The notes beneath the pieces are model-generated. The model was not told where the DNA came from. It made no database searches and worked only from the letters and a program-made list of their open reading frames with translations. DNA of 64,000 nt from the NCBI GenBank assembly GCA_028671895.1, contig JAPMAC010000207.1, forward strand, positions 3,038,001 through 3,102,000, given 5' to 3'. The position numbers and the translations under genes were made by a program. Of the stretch, positions 11,367 through 21,396 are shown piece after piece; positions within the stretch are counted from its first letter, which is position 1, and each line of letters opens with the position of its first letter. Source of the DNA: Oenanthe sinensis (Eukaryota; Streptophyta; Magnoliopsida; Apiales; Apiaceae).

Positions 11367-12066
11367 CCTATCCTAAAATAATTATTTGTTTTGATATTTA
11401 TTAGTTAAATTGATCAAATTTTGACAAAATATTATATATATTATATGATTAAAAAAATTATAAAAAATTAATCTTTAAAAATATATGTAACTCAATTTAA
11501 AACAATGTTCTCAGTTTTTGAAAATTATAAACAAATAATTTTTACTTTACAATCAAAATTTGATTAATTTAATTACTAAAAATTTGAACAAAACACTTAT
11601 TTAGGATATAATGCCAAATATAACAAAGTTTTGGATAATAATGACAAAATTAACTAATATCAGAAGAGAGCTCATTTGCAAACCTTCAAACCTACATTCT
11701 CAAATGTGTGTCTAAACCCGACTCAACCCGCAGATGTTAGAAGGCTTGCAAATGAGTATGAGCTCTCTTCCTGTATTGTTAAATTTTGTCATTATTATCC
11801 AAATATTTTTTATTTTTGGCATTATTTCCTAAATAAGTGTTTTGTTTAAATTTTCAGTAATCAAATTACTCAAATTTTAGTTGTAAATTAAAAATTAATT
11901 TTCTATAATTTTCAAAAACTGAAAAAATTATTTTAAAGTGAATTATATATATTTTAATGTCAAATTTTTTATAATTGTTTTAAACATATATTATATGTAA
12001 TATTTTGTCAAAATTTGATCCATTTAACTGATAAATATCAAAACAAGATAATTATTTTCAGATAGG
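11367..12066. mobile_element. 700-bp foldback element with arms of about 310 bp
   Basis: The left edge reads cctatcctaaaataattatt and the right edge is its inverted counterpart, aataattattttcagatagg. Pairing continues inward almost without break: ttgttttgatatttatta against tgataaatatcaaaacaa, and caaattttgacaaaatatta against taatattttgtcaaaatttg. Near the centre, agaagagagctcatttgcaa pairs with ttgcaaatgagtatgagctctc. Only some 60 bp in the middle are unpaired. No coding frame is present. I could not find a convincing target duplication, so the superfamily is unassigned. A transcript would fold into one long hairpin. Confidence 0.8.
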
Positions 12067-12353
12067 TAGATATAATTAAATCAGCTTTTCAACTAAAAAG
12101 TGAACATCACAAAATATTCAAAATAAAAAAACTATGGCATCTTATTAACCAACAACAAACATGTCACCAATCAAACAAAGCACTGAGGGGGTGATTTTAG
12201 TAAAAGAAAAAAAAGGGTTTATTGGCAAAGTAGGGTTTAGACAGGTTATCTAGTCCTCACACAGTCACACTAGGTACTAGACAAACTTTATTTATATATG
12301 TATTTGTTACATGATTTCATATGCAGCAGCCTAACACTCCATGCGAATTAAGG

Positions 12354-13260
12354 TCAAGTTGCTGTAATGGCTATCTTCATTTGAGCTTCACAGTGTCCAG
12401 GAAAGTTGCATATGAAGAAGTTGCGGCCTCTAGCAAGTGTGATTCTGTCGTTTCCAGTTTGATATACTTTGGCTCCTGCAGGAGTTACACAACTCCGATA
12501 ACCTCGTTTGTTTACTTTTACCACATTGTGGAGCGATGGGTTGTACTCGAACACTGCAAAAACAAACCCTCGTAAATATATTACTCCCTCCGTTTCATAA
12601 TACTATTCTCTTTTGGAGATTTTTTTAACTTATATATAATAGTTCATCTCAATTTTTAATGTAGAAAATTTTAAACTTACCTACTAATTTTCTCATTCCC
12701 AATGTAAAATGTACTCTATTTACATATAAATTTACGATTTTTCTAGGGGCACACGTTAGAAATTTAATTGTCAAATTTTTAATAATTTTTTATTCATTAA
12801 TGATGGATCACATATATGCACAAAAATTTCACCAATTAAAATGAGTCAAACTCATAAAAATTGATGATTTACTATAATAAATATGATGAGCATGAAAAAT
12901 TGTTGCAAAACTATTGTTTTTTAATATACGTTATTTTTTCAAAATACACTATTAAAATAGGATGGAAGAAGTAATACTAGTGTTCTATAAATGGTCAAGT
13001 GAAAGAACAATTAAAATATAAAACAAAAAAATAATAAATTCGAACAAACATGTAGTAACAAGATCAATAACACGATGATATTCACCTAGTACATCACCAG
13101 CTTTGAAGTGCTTGGCATCGGGCCACCGAACCGTGTTAAAGTTCCAACCACCGGCGCCTCCGACCTTGTAGACAGCAGCTTGAGCCACTTGGTAATGAAG
13201 CAGCACCAAGCAGAGCACCAATGCTGTCGCAGCAGCAGCCCTGCCTCTTCCCTTGGACAT
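12354..13260 (-). CDS. Plantacyanin (basic blue copper protein), two exons
   Basis: Exon 1 is 13086-13260 and exon 2 is 12354-12553. The 532-bp intron (12554-13085) has a GTGAAT donor and a TTTTTGCAG acceptor. The product has 124 residues. Residues 1-28 look like a signal peptide: a basic start, the hydrophobic run ATALVLCLVLL and an A-x-A end. The mature single cupredoxin domain begins AVYKVGGAGGWNF. Type 1 copper ligands are visible as His67 (SLHNVV), Cys107, His112 and Met117 (FICNFPGHCEAQM). Cys80 and Cys113 should form the family's disulfide. The Met ligand and the lack of a proline-rich or GPI tail mark plantacyanin rather than stellacyanin or uclacyanin. The protein is expected to be secreted to the cell wall as an electron carrier. 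Both exons are intact. The intron carries a MITE. Confidence 0.92.
12584..12971. mobile_element. Stowaway-type MITE in the plantacyanin intron
   Basis: The left terminus, ctccctccgtttcataata, is the well-known Stowaway/mariner-type end. The right terminus, aggatggaagaag, is its imperfect inverse. TA dinucleotides flank both ends (12582-12583 and 12972-12973). The roughly 388-bp body is AT-rich and non-coding. It fills most of the intron. Confidence 0.75.
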
Positions 13261-13348
13261 ATTACTTTCAACTACAAAAGTGTTTATACAGTATCTTCTT
13301 GTTTAACTCTTAGTTTTAGTTGTGTACTACAATAGATGAGTTTGGCCC

Positions 13349-13356
13349 TTTATATT
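13349..13356 (-). promoter_or_regulatory. TATA box of plantacyanin
   Basis: On the minus strand, tcaatataaagggcc lies about 90 bp upstream of the ATG at 13260. This is a suitable position for a TATA box with a short 5' UTR. Confidence 0.5.
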
Positions 13357-14373
13357 GATATGGTTTAATACAGGGTTGTTTAGACTTTGGCTACTTGATA
13401 CGAGGGGCGGAATGAAAGGGATCAGCTTAAACTCGAGTCCCGACTCACCTTGAAGAATCAATAGAGAATTTATTTTTCAAATCATGATTTTTAGATCATG
13501 ATTTTTTAGTTAAAAATTAGTAGAAATTTAATTTTGAACTCGGATTAACCTCCAAAATTTAATAATTTTTTATTTTATCCCTGACTATTTTAAATTTTCG
13601 GTTCCGCCAATGCTTGATACCCAAGTCAAATTAACAAATCATATTCTTTCCTGTTTTTTATGTTATTATTTTGACTTTTAACATACGAATTTAGGTGTTT
13701 TGTCAGTATATTAAAAATTATTGTTTTTATGGACTTGGGAAGAAATGTATGTCATAATGCGTGACTTCTAAGTGTGAAAAGTAGACACAATGTGTTGTGT
13801 TTTCGGTGTGCTGCTATTTTGTGGTGCTGGGCAGGGCCATGGATGCTACTGGACTAGAAGCCTTTTGGATGATCATCAATGACTCATACTTATTCATCCA
13901 CCAAATTAGAATTTTTGGGCTCAAACCTCACTTTTGTTCTGTCAAGTTCAGTTAGTTAGAAGAGTATAGAAAAATGATATTTTCTTTCTAGACTTGTACA
14001 GTTGTACACAATTATTGTAGTGTGGTATTTTTATAGATACGTTTGTAGTTTGTATGTAAAACATCACTCGTTTATGGGAATAACAAACATAAATAATAAA
14101 AAGGGGAATAAATGGTCTAAAATATTGCACGTACAGGACATAGTATTTGTAGTTTGTAGTTAGAAATTACATATATTTATACTACTCTAAAATTAATCTC
14201 AATTTTTTTTCAAACCACGTGAATCATACATCATATCTGACATGTTTTTATTGGTGGGCGCATATATATATTTCATGAGTTTTCATATTATTATTAAGAA
14301 ATTATCAATTACATGCATGTCAAGTCATCATTTGGGATAATTATTGGGTACGTAACATTTTTTTATTTATATT
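13357..14373. other. Upstream region of plantacyanin, nothing further recognised
   Basis: About 1 kb of AT-rich sequence between the plantacyanin TATA box and the solo LTR. I see no supported gene or repeat. It should hold the plantacyanin promoter and enhancers, but no specific element can be named with confidence. Confidence 0.5.
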
Positions 14374-14946
14374 TGATATGGGCAGAAAATAACCCTAAGT
14401 AAATAATAAATACAACATTTATTATTTCATTTATTTAACCTAGTGTGTTCTAAAGGCTTGGACCCTTGAAACGGACAAGGAATAATAAATCTACGATCAA
14501 CTGCATTTGTAAGTTCAGTCCATAACCTCTGTTAGAGCCCTAGGCCCATTAAGCCCTTATTAGTAATTAATTTTGTAATTAATTAATAAAGACTCAATTA
14601 AAGGCATGAAGAGTCCAACGAGGCCCCTCATCCATTGAAGGTTCTAGAATACCTATGATACAAGAGTCTAATGAGGATACTCATTCCTAGAAGGTTCCAA
14701 CAATCTTAACACTAGGAGACTTGGTGGTCAAATCTCCTAACTCTAATCTGATTCCTAGACTCTCGTGCGCCTATATAAAAGGTCTAATCCCTTAATATTA
14801 TAACTACGTTTTTTGGCTTGATTATCATCTCTTGAAATACGTAGGCAGCTTACGAGGACCTGGTTTAGTCACGAAACGTAATTGCAGCCAAAAGCTCTCA
14901 CCACTCGTTAATCACTGTTAATTGCATCTGATTTCGATCCGTAAAA
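14374..14946 (+). mobile_element. Solo Tat-type Gypsy LTR with target duplication
   Basis: This 573-bp segment starts TGATATGGGCAGAAAATAAC and aligns by eye along its length with the G LTR. Shared features are the gcgcctatataaa TATA block near 14770, the actacgt..ttggcttgattatca block, aatacgtaggcag and the tcacgaaacgt block. It ends gatccgtaaaa, the counterpart of aatccataaca. The 5-bp ATATT stands directly before (14369-14373) and after (14947-14951), which is a perfect target duplication. No internal region remains, so it is a solo LTR left by LTR-LTR recombination. Confidence 0.88.
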
Positions 14947-15744
14947 ATATTAGTGATCTAATAGTCACACAACTTACTTATAATTTTATTGTATTCTCAT
15001 ATTCAGAATTTAACATAATAAAATTAATTAAAATTGAATAAATAATAATATATAACATATATTTTTTACATTACCTAGATACACAATTTGTATAATTTTT
15101 TTATTATAATACACTAAGCATGCATAACGGGAAGTTTTTTATTATCAGTTGCATGTACTTAAAATCAATTAAAATATTAAATGCAAAATGCTAAAAATAC
15201 CATTTTTTATAATATGTCCTCCATTTTTTATAATACGTCCTCCTTTTTTTATAACTCGTTTTGATTTTTGACACACATTTTTAATTACTTTAATTTCATA
15301 GTACAAATTATTAATTTCAAAATTTTATTGAATTAAAATATGTATTTAATATTTTAATCTAAAAAATTAAAAAATAATAATTTTTGTTATACAATTGACG
15401 CACAGATGTGGGTCAAAGATTAAAATGAAAAATATAAAAATGGAAGGAATAAATACCAATAATTGTTTTCTTGTTTTTTGTTGTATTAACAAATCATTTC
15501 TTTGGGCAAATAAAGCAATAAAATAGAGAAATTGTGAGAATAAAACTTTAATTAGCTGCCGTTGATGTGGACCCATGGGATTATGGGAATAAGCAAGGGG
15601 AAAGAGTGGTAGAATGAAGCTCAACTAATGCGATAAAATAAAATTAAAAACATTTTCCGGATCCACCGCCTTCAAAAATTGAAGAATAATAACTTGTAAT
15701 ATTTTGTGAAAAATAATATATGATCTCTATAACCTACAATTAAA
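14947..15744. other. AT-rich non-coding stretch
   Basis: No gene is supported. The only structure I note is a short tandem repeat at about 15201-15262: three copies of a roughly 21-bp unit like attttttataatacgtcctc. Confidence 0.5.
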
Positions 15745-16517
15745 GAGTGCTACACATTAAATTTAAATCATATAATATTTGAAGAATGATGTTGAATACA
15801 AATATTAAAACTTTTTATTTAATTTTAAATTTTTATATTTGTTCTTTAGTGTTTAAGTGTTTGAGAAGTATTATATATTAAACTTGATATAGAAATTGAA
15901 ACAAAAAAAAACTTGAACAAAGAGTTGACTGTCTTCCATAACTGTACTCTTGTCTGCATGATTCCTGACATTTTATCCTTTGTTGATTTCCCTATCAATT
16001 GATAATCTGCTGTTAAACATTTCAGTTGATTATTCCTTGCATCCTTCAACTGATGTCTTCCTTCGATTGATCTTGTTATTCATCGATTAATAATAGTAGT
16101 TGAGATATCGATTGATAAGAGTTATCAATCGATGAGTCTTCACATCAATTGATGGTCTTCAATCCTTTACTTGACTTGGTATCAATTGATCCTTCATCCA
16201 TTGATAATTCAATATCAATTTACCATCATTCACTTGTACATTTTCATGTCTTCAAATTATTTACAATTTAACAGTCTAAAATATACATCAATTGATTATC
16301 AATATCAATTGATCTAGTCTTATTGATTGACAAAGACTATGTATAACATTGTTTCATTAATAAATATCCAAATTATCAATTGATTACTACAAAAACTTCA
16401 ACTGATAAATGGTTTCTTAATCAACAAATATTTATAGACTCATATCAATTGATTAGTTACAACATGTAAATTTCTATGATTCTAATACTAAGTTATCATC
16501 AAGACTAATTCCTAACA
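15745..16517 (-). mobile_element. 3' LTR of old minus-strand SIRE-like element E'
   Basis: On minus it starts TGTTAGGAATTAGTCTTGAT at 16517 and ends, with decay, near 15745 after a ttgtattcaacatcattctt block. It aligns in order with the LTR of element E at 36490-37624: ataactt..tagaatcat, gtaactratcaattgatat, aaaccatttatcagttga and aatttgaagacatgaaaat. It is rich in the 10-bp palindrome atcaattgat. The left end is approximate. Confidence 0.7.
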
Positions 16518-16689
16518 ATCTCTATCTATTTATGTTTGTGAGACTAATAGTCATAAATTTACTTGATGATAACAAAACCAAACAGATAATTAAGCAACAT
16601 GCTAGAATCATGAAATTAAAAGCACTTTTAAAATACCGACGAAATTCAAAGTTTCAGAATTACCAGTCGATGAACACGTGTGAATTTTA

Positions 16690-17173
16690 ATTGCCTCATG
16701 AATGAACCCCTCAAGATTTTTTCATCTCTATCACTTTCTCCAAGATGTCTCATTAGATAGTGAACTTCACTATCAGTAATTTTTCCCATATATTTGCAGA
16801 TATCAAAATACTTTTTTTCCCTTCAGGATCAGTGTAGATCATCATGTAGATGGGTTCCAACGTCACCTTCTTCAAATTTGACTTCCAAATACCAATAGGT
16901 AGATCCTGATCTACTTCTGCAGTAACTCTCCTTAGCTTGGTCAATTAATGCATGATTTCTTGGGTTATTGTTTTGCTGAGGTTGAACTTCTTGTTGAGTA
17001 GAGCATGAATTGTCTTTAAACTTTTGTAGATTTGCATCATAATTGTCTTTATTGGATACACAACTTTTGAACCATCTTCATATTCCAAACTCATTGACTC
17101 CTCATGATTTGAAGTTGCAGGAAGTGTCCTGCAAGCTATCAACCCTTTTTCACTGATTATTGGTATCACCTTC
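16690..17173 (-). pseudogene. C-terminal part of the E' 3' ORF
   Basis: Two minus-strand frames (17190-16945 and 16944-16753) are one frame joined across a TAA at a probable former Gln codon. They read KVIPIISEKGLIACRTLPAT, then LEYEDGSKVVYPIKTIMMQI, ALLNKKFNLSKTITQE and LPIGIWKSNLKKVTLEPIYM. The piece continues, across the 11-kb insertion of element A, with 28329-29395. It lies just upstream of the E' 3' LTR, as a post-pol ORF of a SIRE-like element should. Protein function is unknown. Confidence 0.6.
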
Positions 17174-18740
17174 TGAAAGGCATATGTCAAGGCCTATTTG
17201 TAATAAGTAGATGACAACTCAACTCAAGTAAGAAAATAAAGTAAGTAATAAATACTGAGGAAGGAATCAAGATGAAGACAGTCAACTAGACACAAAGAAT
17301 CCTAATATCAGAAGTATTCTAATGAAGCCGCTACTCTACACCGGAAGAAGTTCATTAATGTGTTCAAGCGTCGGCGAAAAATAAAGGAGTAGTATTTCAG
17401 AAGAGTTCAGAAGATACAAAAGATTTCAAGTGCCTACTACAAAGAGATTCCAAGAAAAGAAATAGTGAAGACAAAGCTAGAAGCCAAGACAAGACACAAA
17501 GACCACTACAGTAGAAATGAGAATCGACATTGTAGTTAGTCATCCGTGAACCAGACCAGTGCACAGGGTGTCAACAGTGTCAGTGAAGATTCGTCATCAA
17601 AAAGTTCAAGTGGTTAGAAAGGTTATTGTTGAAGAAAAGAAGAATGCAAACAGTGAAGAAGAATTAATGACAGAAGGCCTCTAGTTAAATGTTATTTAAA
17701 TGGAGAATATTTATTGGGATGACACAAATGAACCAGACAGTACATTTGTGTGTCAACTAATATAATATTTATTCTTCATTTAATTCAAGAGGTTTCAAGA
17801 TTAGAAGACGAAGAAAAGACAGGAAGATTTCAAGAGCTTGTTGAAGAATATTGAAGAAGCTAGGGAAACTTGCTCATAAAGGTTAATCCACAGCAGATCG
17901 AGATGCGGATCGAGTTTGATTATTAAAGGTAAAACATTGCAAGGCAAATGTCGATCCACGGCAGATCGAGATGCGGATCAAGATTGATTGTTAAAGATAA
18001 GTCATACCGAGCAGGCTGAAGCAAAAGTCATACCGAGATTTCTGAGATCAAAAGGTCATGCTGGATTTATTTTGTTTATTTAAAATAAGTCATACCGATT
18101 TGTTTTAATTAAATAAAATCCGAATATGACTTTCAATAAGTCATACCGAGCTTTTCTCTTTTAAATTAAGTCATTCTGATTTATTTTTAATTAAAGAAAA
18201 CTCGAATATGACTTACAGAAAGTCATACCGAGCTCAGAATAAGTCATACCGAGCTATATAAGTCATGCCCAGTCTTTCTTAAGTCATACAAGTGTTAAAA
18301 TAAGTCATACAGACTTATTTTCTTGAAATTAAGTCATACTCATAAAGGTCATAGCAGCCATTTCAAATCTCTATAAATATGAGATGATCTCTTCACTTTT
18401 TCAGGAGTTCAACTTGTTAAGAGTTAGAAAAACAGATCAAATTCAGTAATTTATCTGCATTGTAATATTCACAGATTTCTGTGCTGAGTTTGGAATATAA
18501 TTGTTAAACACGAACACTTCATGTCGAATTCGTTCTAGACTTTTTATCAATTATATAACAGTTTTCTAAATATTAATTTTGTAATACTAATCAAGTTAAA
18601 ATAATATCTTTCACTTGAACAGTATTTCATTCCAATTAATATTTCGCGAGTAATTAAAATAATATTTTTAATTCAAATTATTCCGCGATAATTTTCAGAT
18701 ATTGTATTCAACCCCCCTTCTACAATATCAGGGACCAACA
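17174..18740 (+). repeat. 5' LTR of element A
   Basis: It begins TGAAAGGCATATG and ends CAGGGACCAACA. Reading it beside the 3' LTR I find one difference in 1567 positions: a C-run near 18713 reads ccccccttc here and cccaccttc in the 3' copy. From about 17990 to 18350 it is crowded with aagtcatacc(gag) in both orientations. A likely TATA box, tctataaatatgag, is at 18370-18380, so U3 ends soon after it. Confidence 0.95.
18372..18379 (+). promoter_or_regulatory. TATA box of the element A LTR
   Basis: The sequence ctctataaatatgagatg follows the motif-rich U3 part and is repeated exactly in the 3' LTR at about 27959-27966. It is the best candidate for the start-site element of the genomic transcript. 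Confidence 0.6.
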
Positions 18741-18742
18741 AT

Positions 18743-18757
18743 TGGTATCAGAGCTGG
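18743..18757 (+). other. Primer binding site of element A
   Basis: The sequence tggtatcagagctgg stands two bases after the LTR end. It is the standard plant Copia site complementary to initiator tRNA-Met. Confidence 0.9.
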
Positions 18758-18948
18758 TTGATATTTTTCATATCAGATCCAAATCAAATTCCGCGAACTC
18801 ATACAGATCTCAAAAATTATTTTAAATTCGAAATAATTTTTTATTCGAAATAATTTTTTTTCCCGAAAAATTATTTTTGATCAAAAATTATTTTAAGTCA
18901 AAAATTAAAATATTTTTTGAAACAATTAATTTTTAATCTTATTTAAAG

Positions 18949-21384
18949 ATGAGTACTCAAAGAGTTAGTAGCATTAAAATTCCACAATTTGATAAAGACA
19001 ATTATAATCTGTGGAAGAGGAAGATGACCTTGTTTCTTCGAGCTGCAAACCCTAAGTACAAGGATATTTTGAAGACTGGTGTTGTTGCTCCTATAGTAAT
19101 CGTTCCTGAGCATATGGAAGATGGTGTACTCATTCCACACAGGCAATATGATAAAGATATTAAGGAGTACACTGAAACAGAAAAGGAACTGGATTCTTTG
19201 GACACCAGCCTGCAGTTAATTTTAGTAGAATCTCTTGATCCCGGAATGTACAATCATGTTGTTAATTGCAAAAATGCTAAACACATCTGGGAAACGATAG
19301 AGATACTAAATGAAGGAACAGAAGAAGTAAGGGAGAATAGATTGGAAATCTTAACGTCTCAATATGAGCATTTTAGATCAAATCCTGGAGAAGGTATCTC
19401 TGAGGTTTTTGAGAGATACAACAAACTGATAAATGATCTAAATCTCAATGGCAAACACTATACGAACAAAGAGATCAGTAAGAAGTTTTTGCTGACAATG
19501 CCAGTACACTTGGAGCATAGGATTACTGTCATCAGGGAGTCAAGGGACATGAATGAAATTTCATTGGAAAGACTTTATGGCGTACTGAAGACCTATGAGC
19601 TAGAGCAGATTCAACAGAAAGAAATATATGGTACAGGCAAGGTGGTTAGCAAGTCTACAGCTCTTATAGCAGAAGAACCAGAATACAGAAAAGCTAAGAC
19701 TGAATCTTCTTCAGTCAACATCATTGATCAGGGTATTGTTGCAGAAGTTGGTGCAACTCTAATGAATTCAGCTGATAGTGAATTCTACTCAATGGAAGAA
19801 CTCGATCAACTTGAGGATGAATCTCTGGCTCTGATTGCTAGAAAATTTGGAAATACAAGATTCAGGAGGAATCCTAGTTTCAAATTCAAGCCTATGGCAA
19901 ATAGATTTCAGACAAGTGGTTCTTCTAGCTCATCCAATACAAGAGGTGGATACAAGACAGGGATGGTAGACAGAAGCAAGATCCGTTGCTTCAACTGCAA
20001 TGAAATGGGACACTTTGCTACTGATTGTAGAAAGCCCAGGCAGGAAAGAAAGAAGGATTCATATGACGAGCTCAAACAGAAATATGACGCTCTACTGAAG
20101 AAGCATCAGGGAAAATCATACTTAGCAGCAGGAAAAAGCTGGGATGATTCCGACAATGATGAAGAAGATCAAATGGGAAATCTTGCTCTAATGGCCTCTT
20201 CTTCTGAAGGATCACAATCTCCACCTCGACAAGGAATTGAGGTAAACCCTAGCTGTCCTAAAATGTTTAAATTGATAGGTGAGAATTTAACTGATGCTAG
20301 AGATCGAATAAAAGTCTTAATTCTCGAAAACAAAGTTTTATCAGAAAAGAATTATGAACTGAAAAAGCTGAAACTTATTAATGATAAATTAACTGAAGAT
20401 GTTGCATTTCAAGTTAATAGAGTCAACTGCTATGTTCAGATTGAAGCTTTTTTAAGGAATAAAATTGAAGAAGAAAAGCAAAGGTGTCTAGCTTATAAAA
20501 ATTCCTCTTATATTGTAAAGAACCTAGTTGACCAACAGGAAATAAACCGAAAAGTTGGAATAGGTTTCGAGTACAATAAATCTGTAGGAAAGCCAAGCAA
20601 CATTACCCCGTTCAAGCAAAGCGCTGAAGAAAGGGGTATTCCTCATGTTGTTAAAGACGCACGCAAACCTCTTTTCATTACACCTGTAGCTGAACCCATC
20701 CTCGAGAGCTCTATACTGATCGCTTATGAGATGCAGTTAGAGGATGAAGAGGAAGAGAAGAAAAGAGGAGAACAAGCAAGGGACATAAAAGGAGTAAATG
20801 TCCAAGAAGAGAAAGTTACACCCAAGACACCAGTGAAAGTTGTGGGAACTTCTGATTTCCACAAACCTGGTATAGGTGCTAAAAACTTAAAGAATAAAAT
20901 GAACAGACCTAACAATAATTTTGTTCGAAGTAGGGATAGTAACAATAGATGTCATTCTACTGAAAACTTTAAATCTGATGAAAAAGTTAAAGTAGAAACT
21001 ATTAAAATGCCTACTACTGTGAATAACATGCCTGCTATTGATGTATGCCATAAACCTTGTGGTATGTTAAATTGTATGTTATGTGCTTTTAATGCTATGA
21101 CTGCTTATTTCAAACGCATGACTGCTAATAAAAAGAACATGACACCGAGACAACACATCAATAATAAATTTGCAAAATCCAAGACTGCTATTCCTTCACC
21201 TGTCAAGAAGGAAAAATATATTCCTAAGTCTAAACAAAAAGTTGTTAAGACTATTTATAGGAAAGTAAGTACAGTCAAGGAGGATGCGGCTGTTGTTCGA
21301 AAAGGATCTGTTGTCAAAGCTGACAAAGGTCAATTCTTTAAGTATGCCGGGCCCAATCAATTTTGGGCTCCGAAGACGATTTAA
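18949..21384 (+). CDS. gag: Element A gag (capsid/nucleocapsid), 811 residues
   Basis: The first ATG after the primer site opens an uninterrupted frame. Residues 1-215 are the Copia-type capsid domain: FDKDNYNLWKRKM near the start, then AKHIWETIEILNEGTEE, FERYNKLINDLNLNGKHY and LTMPVHLEHRITVIRES. A CCHC zinc knuckle (CFNCNEMGHFATDC) is near residue 347. Residues about 430-540 are helical and charged, consistent with a coiled coil. A second cysteine cluster (CHKPCGMLNCMLC) lies near residue 700, followed by a Lys-rich tail ending GPNQFWAPKTI. The long post-knuckle extension is a feature of SIRE-type gags. It ends at TAA 21382-21384. Pol follows in the same frame after this stop and a second one, TGA at 21391. 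Confidence 0.93.
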   Translation: MSTQRVSSIKIPQFDKDNYNLWKRKMTLFLRAANPKYKDILKTGVVAPIVIVPEHMEDGVLIPHRQYDKDIKEYTETEKELDSLDTSLQLILVESLDPGMYNHVVNCKNAKHIWETIEILNEGTEEVRENRLEILTSQYEHFRSNPGEGISEVFERYNKLINDLNLNGKHYTNKEISKKFLLTMPVHLEHRITVIRESRDMNEISLERLYGVLKTYELEQIQQKEIYGTGKVVSKSTALIAEEPEYRKAKTESSSVNIIDQGIVAEVGATLMNSADSEFYSMEELDQLEDESLALIARKFGNTRFRRNPSFKFKPMANRFQTSGSSSSSNTRGGYKTGMVDRSKIRCFNCNEMGHFATDCRKPRQERKKDSYDELKQKYDALLKKHQGKSYLAAGKSWDDSDNDEEDQMGNLALMASSSEGSQSPPRQGIEVNPSCPKMFKLIGENLTDARDRIKVLILENKVLSEKNYELKKLKLINDKLTEDVAFQVNRVNCYVQIEAFLRNKIEEEKQRCLAYKNSSYIVKNLVDQQEINRKVGIGFEYNKSVGKPSNITPFKQSAEERGIPHVVKDARKPLFITPVAEPILESSILIAYEMQLEDEEEEKKRGEQARDIKGVNVQEEKVTPKTPVKVVGTSDFHKPGIGAKNLKNKMNRPNNNFVRSRDSNNRCHSTENFKSDEKVKVETIKMPTTVNNMPAIDVCHKPCGMLNCMLCAFNAMTAYFKRMTANKKNMTPRQHINNKFAKSKTAIPSPVKKEKYIPKSKQKVVKTIYRKVSTVKEDAAVVRKGSVVKADKGQFFKYAGPNQFWAPKTI

Positions 21385-21396
21385 TCCGTTTGATAT

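Noticed and set aside
12321..12575. Plus-strand 84-residue frame opposite plantacyanin exon 2
   Set aside because: It is the mirror of a well-supported coding exon on the minus strand, with no family resemblance of its own.
13108..13335. Plus-strand 75-residue frame opposite plantacyanin exon 1 and promoter
   Set aside because: It is a shadow of exon 1; it starts in coding sequence and runs into the promoter of the real gene.
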